DNA of 43,166 nt, taken from Oscillospiraceae bacterium (GTDB lineage: Bacteria > Bacillota > Clostridia > Lachnospirales > Lachnospiraceae). The position numbers were made by a program, and so were the translations under genes. The stretch covers positions 1 to 43,166 of the forward strand of contig JAETOO010000026.1 in NCBI GenBank assembly GCA_021771715.1. Reading direction: 5' to 3'. Numbering within the stretch: the first letter of the stretch is position 1; every line of letters begins with the position of its first letter. The notes beneath the pieces are model-generated. The model ran no database searches. It was not told where the DNA came from and saw only the letters and a program-made list of their open reading frames with translations. Of the stretch, positions 24,178-31,600 are shown piece after piece.

Positions 24178-25311
24178 TCACAGCTTGATATTCTTGAACA
24201 GCGATGCGAGCGAGGTGGTTGCCTCCTCCGCCTTTGGCAGCTCGAAGGTCTCCTCCTCGACCTCGGCAGCCGCGACATCCTCGAGCGCCTTCATGCTGAG
24301 GCTGATTTTGCCCTCCTTGATCGCGATGACCTTGACCTTTACGGTCTGGCCTTCCTTGAGCACGACGTTCGGATGCTTGATGCGCTGCTGGCTGATCTGG
24401 GAGACGTGTACAAGTCCGCTCAGGCCATTGCTCAGGCGTACAAATGCGCCGTACGGCATCAGGGATTCGACCTTGCCCTCTGTGACGAGGCCGACCTCGA
24501 CGTTTGAGACGCGCTGCTTGCGCTCCTCGGCTTCCTTCTCGCGCAGGATATCTCTCGCGGAGAGGACGAGCTTCTTGGCCTCCGGGTCAGCCGTGATGAC
24601 GCGGACCTCGAGCTCCTTGCCGACGTACTCGTCCAGATTTTCTACATAGGTGAGCGCCAGCTTTGAGGCAGGGATGAATCCGCGGATTCCCTCGACGTAT
24701 GCCACGACGCCGCTCTTGACGGCCTCGCTGACCTTGACCTGGATGTTGGACTGGTCGTTCAGCAGCTGCACGAGGCGCTCCCAGCCGAGGACAGCTGCAG
24801 CCTCCTTCATCGAGAGACGGATGTGTCCCTCGCCGTCGTCGCGGCGGATGACTGTGGCGGAGATTTCCTGTCCGATCTGAATGTCATTGAAGGTGAAGTT
24901 CGGATCGTCGCTCGCGTCCTCGAGACGGATGATGCCGTCCGTGAAGGAGCCGAAATCGAGCGTCACCGTGTCTTCCGACACACCGATCACGGTGCCGGTC
25001 ATGATGTCGCCCTCGTGGATCGGCTTGAGCGACGCGGTGATCGCATCCTCGTAGTCGGCCATCGTCTCTACCGGCTCGGCGGGAGCCGCTGCCGGAGCTT
25101 CAGCCGGAGCCGCTGCTTCTGGAGTCTCAGCTGGAACTGTTTCAGGAGCTTCTGCTGTCTCAGCGTCGCTTGCCGGGGCTTCTGCCGCTGTCGCAGCCTC
25201 GCTTGCCGGAGCTTCCGCTGCCGGAGCCTCGGCTGCGGGTACGTTTGCCTCGGCCACAGGAGCCTCGGCGGTCATGAGTTCTTCGTTTGTGATTGTCTTT
25301 TCGTTTTCCAT
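24178..25311 (-). CDS. S1 RNA-binding domain protein (RpsA-like)
   Basis: A 377-residue protein with three S1/OB-fold domains at about 98-170, 188-254 and 274-342. The third has the classic ending GLVHVSQISQQRI and KISLSMKALED. Residues 12-85 are an Ala/Glu/Pro-rich low-complexity tail with repeats such as AAEAPAAEAPASEAA. Relatives in Firmicutes are annotated as ribosomal protein S1-like and may help translation or RNA metabolism. They have fewer S1 domains than E. coli S1 (six). GGAGGCAATC precedes the ATG on the minus strand. It is monocistronic. Confidence 0.85.
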   Translation of the reverse strand: MENEKTITNEELMTAEAPVAEANVPAAEAPAAEAPASEAATAAEAPASDAETAEAPETVPAETPEAAAPAEAPAAAPAEPVETMADYEDAITASLKPIHEGDIMTGTVIGVSEDTVTLDFGSFTDGIIRLEDASDDPNFTFNDIQIGQEISATVIRRDDGEGHIRLSMKEAAAVLGWERLVQLLNDQSNIQVKVSEAVKSGVVAYVEGIRGFIPASKLALTYVENLDEYVGKELEVRVITADPEAKKLVLSARDILREKEAEERKQRVSNVEVGLVTEGKVESLMPYGAFVRLSNGLSGLVHVSQISQQRIKHPNVVLKEGQTVKVKVIAIKEGKISLSMKALEDVAAAEVEEETFELPKAEEATTSLASLFKNIKL

Positions 25312-25410
25312 GATTGCCTCCGTTTTCCTTTAGATAGCCTGATTTTACCACAAAGCGCGCGGTTTGAACACCGGAAAATCAGGAAAATGCGGAATCGGAT
25401 AGAAAACAGT

Positions 25411-25438
25411 TTCAAAATCCGGCTCAAGGTGCTATACT
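25411..25438 (+). promoter_or_regulatory. Putative promoter of the tsaC-ywlE-rpiB unit
   Basis: TTCAAA (25411-25416) and TATACT (25433-25438) with 16-bp spacing, about 25 bp before the tsaC start. The -35 is weak and the leader would be very short. Confidence 0.5.
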
Positions 25439-25463
25439 ATACGGGGTTGGAAAGGCAGGATGG

Positions 25464-26513
25464 ATGATGGACACGATATATGAGGACATGCGGGATGGGC
25501 TTGATTTGGATGCGATCCGGCGTGGCGGGGAAATACTGAAGAAAGGCGGGCTGGTCGCATTTCCGACGGAGACGGTCTATGGCCTGGGCGGGAACGCGCT
25601 GGATGCGGAGGCGTCCGCAAAGATTTACGCTGCAAAGGGAAGACCCTCGGACAACCCGCTGATTGTACACATTGCGGACTGGGATGCGATTGAGGCGATC
25701 ACAGAGGGGCTGCCGCCGGCGGCAAAGCTTCTGGCAGACGCGTTCTGGCCGGGGCCGCTGACGATGATTCTGAACAAATCGGAGCTTGTACCGCGGGCGA
25801 CGACCGGCGGGCTTGCGACGGTCGCGATCCGCATGCCGAGCCATCCGATCGCGCGTGCGCTGATCCGGGCGGCGGGCGGCTATATCGCAGCGCCGAGTGC
25901 GAACACTTCGGGGCGTCCGAGCACGACACGGGCGAGCCATGTCGTGGAGGATCTGAGCGGGAAGATTGACATGATTATAGACGGCGGCGATGCGGACATC
26001 GGCCTCGAGTCGACGATTATTGATCTGACGGAGGAGGTGCCTACTGTCCTGCGGCCCGGGTATATCAGCCTGGAAATGCTGCGGGGCGTGCTGGGAAGCG
26101 TCGAGCTGGACCGCGGCCTGATTGCTGCGGACTCGAAGATCCGGCCAAAGGCGCCGGGCATGAAGTACCGCCACTATGCGCCAAAGGCTGAGCTGATCAT
26201 TGTGGAGGGCCCGGCGGAGCGCGTCAGGGAGAAGATCAACAGCCTCGTGCACGAGCAGCTCGCACGAGGGAGAAAGGCCGGGGTGATCGGCACGGACGAG
26301 TCCCTTCTATATTATAAGGAGGGTGATGTGCGGTCCGTCGGCACGAGAGAGGACGAGATTACGATTGCGCAGCATCTGTTTGGACTGCTGCGGGAGTTTG
26401 ACGAGTCAGATATCGCGGTGATTTATTCGGAGTCTTTTGAGACACCGCAGATGGGGCAGGCGATCATGAACCGCCTGATCAAGGCAGCCGGGCACCAGAT
26501 AATCCAGGTGTAG
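25464..26513 (+). CDS. tsaC: L-threonylcarbamoyladenylate synthase (Sua5/YwlC type)
   Basis: A 349-residue two-domain enzyme. The YrdC-like catalytic domain (about 15-215) has KGGLVAFPTETVYGLGGNAL, AKGRPSDNPLIVHI, FWPGPLT and SANTSGRPSTT. The C-terminal Sua5 domain covers about 245-349. It makes threonylcarbamoyl-AMP from threonine, bicarbonate and ATP for the t6A37 modification of tRNAs reading ANN codons. The next genes (ywlE-like, rpiB, upp) keep the Bacillus ywlC-ywlE-ywlF-upp order. ATG 25464 and the adjacent in-frame ATG 25467 are both possible. Confidence 0.92.
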   Translation: MMDTIYEDMRDGLDLDAIRRGGEILKKGGLVAFPTETVYGLGGNALDAEASAKIYAAKGRPSDNPLIVHIADWDAIEAITEGLPPAAKLLADAFWPGPLTMILNKSELVPRATTGGLATVAIRMPSHPIARALIRAAGGYIAAPSANTSGRPSTTRASHVVEDLSGKIDMIIDGGDADIGLESTIIDLTEEVPTVLRPGYISLEMLRGVLGSVELDRGLIAADSKIRPKAPGMKYRHYAPKAELIIVEGPAERVREKINSLVHEQLARGRKAGVIGTDESLLYYKEGDVRSVGTREDEITIAQHLFGLLREFDESDIAVIYSESFETPQMGQAIMNRLIKAAGHQIIQV

Positions 26514-26541
26514 CAAAGGCAGACAGCGAGGAGCAGAAACG

Positions 26542-27009
26542 GTGAAAAAATACGACAGACTGATATTTGTGAGCAGCAGTGATACAGCCGTCGCTCCGAT
26601 GGCGGAGGCAATTTTGGAGAGCAAGTTTTTACTGGAGGAGCTGGCGATTACGTCGAAGGGCGTGGTGGTCCTCTTCCCGGAGCCGATCAATCCCAAGGCG
26701 GAGGCGATTCTGGTCAGCAATGGGCTGACGATGAAGGAGCACAGGAGCGAGCCGCTGGTGCGGGAGGATTTTGAGGATCGGACGCTGGTGCTTGCGATGA
26801 GCGAGGGTGTGAAACAGAAGATACGGACGGAATTTGGCGAGGAGTATTCGCTGCTGATTCCGGTGTTGAACGAATATGTCGGGGAGAAGGAGGAGGTCTT
26901 TGACCCCTACGGAGGCCCCCTGGCAGACTATGGAAGGTGCTTTACAGAGCTGGAGGCTCTGATTGGAAAGCTGGTAATAAAATTAAACGAGGAGGAATTG
27001 CTATGTTAG
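26542..27009 (+). CDS. Low-molecular-weight phosphatase-fold protein lacking catalytic residues (YwlE position)
   Basis: A 155-residue protein of the LMW protein-tyrosine/arginine phosphatase fold. The P-loop, normally CxGNxCRSPMAE, reads SSSDTAVAPMAE here (residues 11-22). The nucleophilic Cys is Ser11 and the phosphate-binding Arg is Val17. The distal DP loop is kept as VFDPYGGPLADY with D121. By family rules it cannot be a phosphatase, yet the frame is intact and it stays in its conserved place between tsaC and rpiB, overlapping rpiB by 7 bp. It may have become a binding or scaffold protein. GAGGAGCAGAAAC precedes the GTG start. Confidence 0.8.
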   Translation: MKKYDRLIFVSSSDTAVAPMAEAILESKFLLEELAITSKGVVVLFPEPINPKAEAILVSNGLTMKEHRSEPLVREDFEDRTLVLAMSEGVKQKIRTEFGEEYSLLIPVLNEYVGEKEEVFDPYGGPLADYGRCFTELEALIGKLVIKLNEEELLC

Positions 27010-27434
27010 CACTGGGGTGTGATCAGGCCGGGTACGGTCTGATGCAGGAAGTGAAGAAGCATCTGGAGGAGCGCGGACTCGAATATGTAGACTGTGGGAC
27101 GTACTCGGAGGACTCGGTTGATTATCCGGTGTACTCGAAGAAGGTGGTAAAGGAGATCCTTGAGGGCAGATGCGACAGAGGAATCCTGATCTGCGGGACG
27201 GGCATCGGGATTTCGATCACGGCGAACCGCTACAAGGGGATCCGCGCTGCAGTCTGCGGAGACTGTTTCAGCGCAGAGGCGACGCGGCTGCACAATGACG
27301 CGAATATCCTGGCGATGGGTGCGCGTGTGACCGGGACAGGGCTGGCGCTCAAGATCGTCGACACATTTCTGGACACGCCGTTTTCCGGGGCGGAGCGCCA
27401 TGCGCGCAGAGTCCGCATGATCGACGAGGACTGA
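27003..27434 (+). CDS. rpiB: Ribose-5-phosphate isomerase B
   Basis: A 143-residue RpiB/LacAB-family isomerase that interconverts ribose-5-phosphate and ribulose-5-phosphate in the pentose phosphate pathway. Motifs: ALGCDQAGYGL at the start, ILICGTGIGISITANRYKGI with the catalytic Cys, and RLHNDANILAMGARVTG. ATG 27003 has GAGGAGGAATTGCT upstream and matches the family start. It overlaps the end of the preceding gene, so the two are translationally coupled. Confidence 0.92.
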   Translation: MLALGCDQAGYGLMQEVKKHLEERGLEYVDCGTYSEDSVDYPVYSKKVVKEILEGRCDRGILICGTGIGISITANRYKGIRAAVCGDCFSAEATRLHNDANILAMGARVTGTGLALKIVDTFLDTPFSGAERHARRVRMIDED

Positions 27435-27447
27435 TGCGGATCAGCTG

Positions 27448-27588
27448 AAGAGTCTGGCCGGTAAATGAAGATCGGCTGCAGAAGTGTGGCCGGTAAATGA
27501 AGATCGGCCGCAGAAGGCTGACCGTTAAACGGAGATCGGTAAATGAAGATCGATTGCAGAGGTCTGGTCGGTAAACGCGGATTTGCAG
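27448..27588. repeat. Degenerate tandem repeat, about 32-34 bp unit
   Basis: Two close copies (27448-27481 and 27482-27513) share TGGCCGGTAAATGAAGATCG and end in GCAG. Two shorter degraded copies follow to about 27588, keeping CCGTTAAACGGAGATCGG, TAAATGAAGATCGATTGCAG and GGTCGGTAAACG. It lies between rpiB and upp. It is not a CRISPR: no spacers, and the units drift. Confidence 0.65.
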
Positions 27589-27641
27589 ATGAGGAAGCTT
27601 GGAAACGGATATCAAAAATTCAAAATACACAGGAGGCAGCT

Positions 27642-28271
27642 ATGCAGAAAGTAGTAATCATGGATCACCCTCTGATCCAGCATAAAATCGGTTTGATCAG
27701 AAGAAAAGAGACGGGCTCCCGGGATTTCCGGGCGCTGATCGGCGAGATCGCGATGTACATGTGCTACGAGGCGACACGGGATCTGAAGCTGAGAGATGTG
27801 GAGATCGAGACTCCGATCTGCAAGACTACAGTGAAAGAGCTCAGCGGTAAAAAGCTTGCAGTTGTGCCGATCTTGCGTGCAGGTCTTGGCATGGTCGACG
27901 GCATGCTCGCGATGATCCCCGCGGCGAAGGTGGGGCACATCGGCCTGTACCGCGACCCGGAGACGCTGAAGCCGGTAGAGTACTACTGCAAACTCCCGGC
28001 GGACTCGAATGAGAGAGAGGTATTCGTCGTGGACCCGATGCTGGCGACAGGCGGCTCCTCGATCGCCGCGATCCAGCTGCTGAAGGACAAGGGTGTGAAG
28101 AACATCCACTTCATGTGCATCATTGCCGCTCCGGAGGGAGTCAAGGCCATGACCGAGGCACACCCGGACGTAGACCTGTACATCGGCGCGCTGGATGAGC
28201 ATTTGAATGACCACGGCTACATCGTACCGGGCCTGGGCGATGCAGGAGACCGGATATTCGGGACGAAGTAA
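27642..28271 (+). CDS. upp: Uracil phosphoribosyltransferase
   Basis: A 209-residue type I PRTase that makes UMP from uracil and PRPP for pyrimidine salvage. The PRPP loop is [15 protein letters not shown], preceded by [14 protein letters not shown]. The uracil-binding end is [16 protein letters not shown]. The length matches the family (208-210). The ATG at 27642 follows CAGGAGGCAGCT. Synteny with tsaC, ywlE and rpiB recalls Bacillus subtilis. Confidence 0.95.
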   Translation: MQKVVIMDHPLIQHKIGLIRRKETGSRDFRALIGEIAMYMCYEATRDLKLRDVEIETPICKTTVKELSGKKLAVVPILRAGLGMVDGMLAMIPAAKVGHIGLYRDPETLKPVEYYCKLPADSNEREVFVVDPMLATGGSSIAAIQLLKDKGVKNIHFMCIIAAPEGVKAMTEAHPDVDLYIGALDEHLNDHGYIVPGLGDAGDRIFGTK

Positions 28272-28314
28272 AAACGATTGACTGCCAACTGCTTTTGGCG
28301 GTTGGAGAGGATTA

Positions 28315-28362
28315 AAGAGAGTGTTGTAAAATTGCTGCATTTTGCAACGCTCTCTTCCTTTT
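28315..28362 (+). terminator. Intrinsic terminator after upp
   Basis: AAGAGAGTGTTGTAAAAT (28315-28332) pairs with ATTTTGCAACGCTCTCTT (28339-28356) with two G-U pairs, followed by CCTTTT. Confidence 0.8.
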
Positions 28363-28365
28363 ATT

Positions 28366-28442
28366 CCCGCGAGCAACGAGCCAAGTAGCCATGCTTGCAT
28401 GGGTATTCGGCGACTGCCGCGAGGGTCATAAGCTTTCGCGGA
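28366..28442. other. Structured intergenic element, possibly a dispersed repeat
   Basis: The stretch begins CCCGCGAGCAACGAGCCAAG and contains a GCCATGC/GCATGGG hairpin, flanked by GCC...GGC, and then CCGCGA (28418 region) facing TCGCGG (28435 region). No gene fits. It resembles intergenic sequences I recall from other Lachnospiraceae, but that is memory, not a search. Confidence 0.35.
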
Positions 28443-28491
28443 ATTATTTTATCGGTTACAGAAACGCAAGAACTTTTTAAGAAACTCCTTG

Positions 28492-28520
28492 TTTACGTTG
28501 GAAGCAGATTGTATTATACT
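28492..28520 (+). promoter_or_regulatory. Promoter of the surface adhesin gene
   Basis: TTTACG (28492-28497) and TATACT (28515-28520) with 17-bp spacing. The 5' leader would be about 115 nt and contains no clear attenuator. Confidence 0.55.
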
Positions 28521-28644
28521 GATTCTGAGATGATATGTGAGATGGTACGCGTGCGTCGGTCGCACGGCGCGCGGGGAGATGGACAGGCTCGCGGAGGGGA
28601 CAATCCGGCAGCCTGTTGTGGAAGAAAGAAAAGAGGGGAGCCAT

Positions 28645-31600
28645 ATGAAGAGAAGAATCAGAAGAATCGGAGCCGCGTTTTTGACGGCGGCATTGCTGCT
28701 GCAGCAATGTGCGGTGACAGGGCTCGCAGAGGAGGCTGTGGCACAGGAGCAGCAGGTCGAGTCGCAGTCGATGCAGGCGGAGCCGGAGGCACAGGCAGAA
28801 CCGGCCGCGCAGGCGGAGCCGGAGGCATCGGCAGAACCGGCCGCACAGGCGGAGCCGCAGACATCGGCACCGCAGAGTGAGACGCCGGCGCCGCAGCAGA
28901 GTGAGCCGCAGACACAGGCCGCGCAGCAGAGCGAGACACCGGCACAGTCGAGCGAGCCGCAGACGCAGCAGAGCGAGACACCGGCGCAATCGAGCGAGCC
29001 GCAGACGCAGGGTGCGCAGCAGAGTGAGTCACAGGCGCAGTCTTCGCAGCAGAGCGAGCCGCAGACGCAGGGTGCGCAGCAGAGTGAGTCACAGGCGCAG
29101 TCTTCGCAGCAGAGCGAGCCGCAGACGCAGGGTGCGCAGCAGAGTGAGTCACAGGCACAGTCTTCGCAGCAGAGCGAGCCGCAGACGCAGGGTGCGCAGC
29201 AGAGTGAATCGCAGGCGGCGACGGAGAAGGCTGCGGAAACGCAGGAGAAAGAGACGGAGCGCTCAGAGCGGGTCAATGGCGGAAAAAAGATTGACGACGA
29301 TTTTCTCGTAGGAAAGCTGAAGAAGGTGCTCTCCTATCTGTTTGTGGCGGATGAGATGTCGCTGCCGGAGGAGCTGGAGGAGTCGCTGGATGCGTCCTGG
29401 CTTGTCGATGAGACGGAGGGGACGGCGCTCGTCGAGGGCCTTGCCGAGCTGTCCCTGACACTCGCGGACGGCAAATCGACGTCGATGGTGGAGGTGCTCA
29501 ATCTCTATGCGGATGAGAAGGGAAAGCTGGATACCGAGCAGCTCACCAAAGCATTCAAGGACAAGGTCATTGATGTTACGGATCAGTATTATGTGGTGAA
29601 TGTGATCGCGGCGAAGAAGGATCAGACCCTTGACTTCACCGGGTACGAGATGGTCAATAAGGGGAAGGCTGTAGCCTATGAAAAGGCATCGCAGCCGGGT
29701 GACATCCTCTACAATTTCGCGTATCTCGACGGAGATACCTATAAGCCATTTGAGGGAACCGTGAATCTGTCGTCGGGCAGCGGCCTGCAGGGCACGTATC
29801 TGGCGCCAAAGGCAACGGTAAATGTAAAGTCAGATCTCGCCGGAGCTGTGTACGCGAAGCAAATCACGGTGGCAGACGGCGTGAAGGATCTGATGCGGAT
29901 CGGATATATCGACGGCGTTCCGACAGCTGAGGTGGAGAAGATAACGGAGGCAGCCGAGACAGAGAAAGCGTCGGAGCCAGCAGAGAACGACGAGACGGAG
30001 AAGACGCCGGAGTCAGCAGAGAGCGGCGAGACGGATGAGACGTCGGAGCCAGCAGAGAACGACGAGACGGAGAAGACGCCGGAGTCAGCGGAAGACGGCG
30101 GGACAGCCGAGGCAGGGTCCGAGTCAGAAGCTGAGACGGATACGGAGAAATTCGGAGAAGACGGTTCGGTTGTCGAGAATGGAATCAAGATAGAGACGGA
30201 GGTCGTCGACGAGATACCGAAGGAGACGGAGTCGGAAACTGAGACAGATCCGGCGCAGAGCGAGCTGTCTGCAGTAGAGAGTGAGCTGACCACGGACGAG
30301 ACGACCGGAGAAGAGAGTGAGCTGTCAGTTGAGGAAGGTGAGCTGACTGCGGAGGAGCTCGCGGTCGATGAGAGCGAGCTGCTGATGGCGAGAAGCCTGA
30401 TGTGGTATTCGGAGACGGGGACGTCCCTGAATGTGAGCTTTGCAGATGCGGCGGATGCGGCGGCTCAGTTTGAGCGTGACGGCGCGGCTGCGATTTATGC
30501 GGCAGGGTTGATTCTCGACGATACCGGGAAGGCAAAGTATAAAAAGGGCGACCAGGTGGCCGAGATCAGAGAGAATGATCCCGCGGGAGCTGCCGTATCG
30601 CTGCAGTACGGAGGAAATTATTACCTTGAGGTGACAAAGGTACCGACGCAGATCAGCGCGCAGGCGGACGCGGCGGCCTATGCGGCTCCGTCCAGGATTT
30701 ATTTCCAGGTGGATCAGGCCGGAAAGCTTGTGTTGGGATCGGTCAGCGGACTGTACGAAGGGAACAGCGGGGCCGGAACTCTGAAAATTCTGCTCCAGAA
30801 GCAGGCGCAGGTGACGATTGTGCTCAAGGATGCGGACCCGGGTGTGCAGGGACTGCTTAGTGGCGCGGAGTTCGTGATCAAAGACAGTGCGAAGAAGATC
30901 ATCCGGAGCACAGCGAACGACGGGAGCAGCTATCCGGCGTACTGTATTCCGTTCAACGGGCAGGAGGTTGGCATCTTCGGTCTGCAGCCCGGCATATACT
31001 ATCTGTCGGAGGTAAAGGCGCCTGATGGCTATCAGGTTGCGGAGGATCAGGAATTTACGATAAGCGCTTCACAGACAGGGTCCGTAGAGCTTGTGGTCAC
31101 GAACACGAAGCTGGCTGCCGATGCCAGGACGATCAAGGTGAAAGCACAGTCGAGCTTTGGCAGTCCGGCGAATGCTGACCGCGTGACGCTGACGGCGGAG
31201 CAGGATATGGAGCTGTATGCGGCGCTGTTCACATTGACAAAGGATCAGGACGGTTCCGGCGTCTACACGAGAGTCAGCGAGCCGAAGCTGCTGACGTATG
31301 CGCAGGGCGGCAGCGCGACGACTGAGGCTGTGTTTGGCGGCGTGTCGGATGGCACGGAATACTATGTGGCTCTGACCGATGCGTTCGGAGAGGCGATCCC
31401 GGCGGAGAACAGCTTCCGGCTGCTGCTGGCAGGCCAGACAAGCGAGACGGCAGGGGCGTATGCGGCGGTAAGCGCAGGCGCAGATGCGACTGTGGATATT
31501 GTCTACACGAGCTATCCGTCCGACTTCAGCTATCTGAAAAATGTGCAGTTCCAGATGGATGTGAAGAATCACGACGGCACGCCGAGGCAATCGGCGGACA

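Noticed and set aside
27448..27588. Possible CRISPR array
   Set aside because: Units abut without spacers and drift steadily in sequence; no cas genes in the window.
28994..29210. Repeat array as CRISPR or satellite
   Set aside because: The 60-bp unit is in frame in a secreted protein and codes for a regular Gln/Ser repeat.
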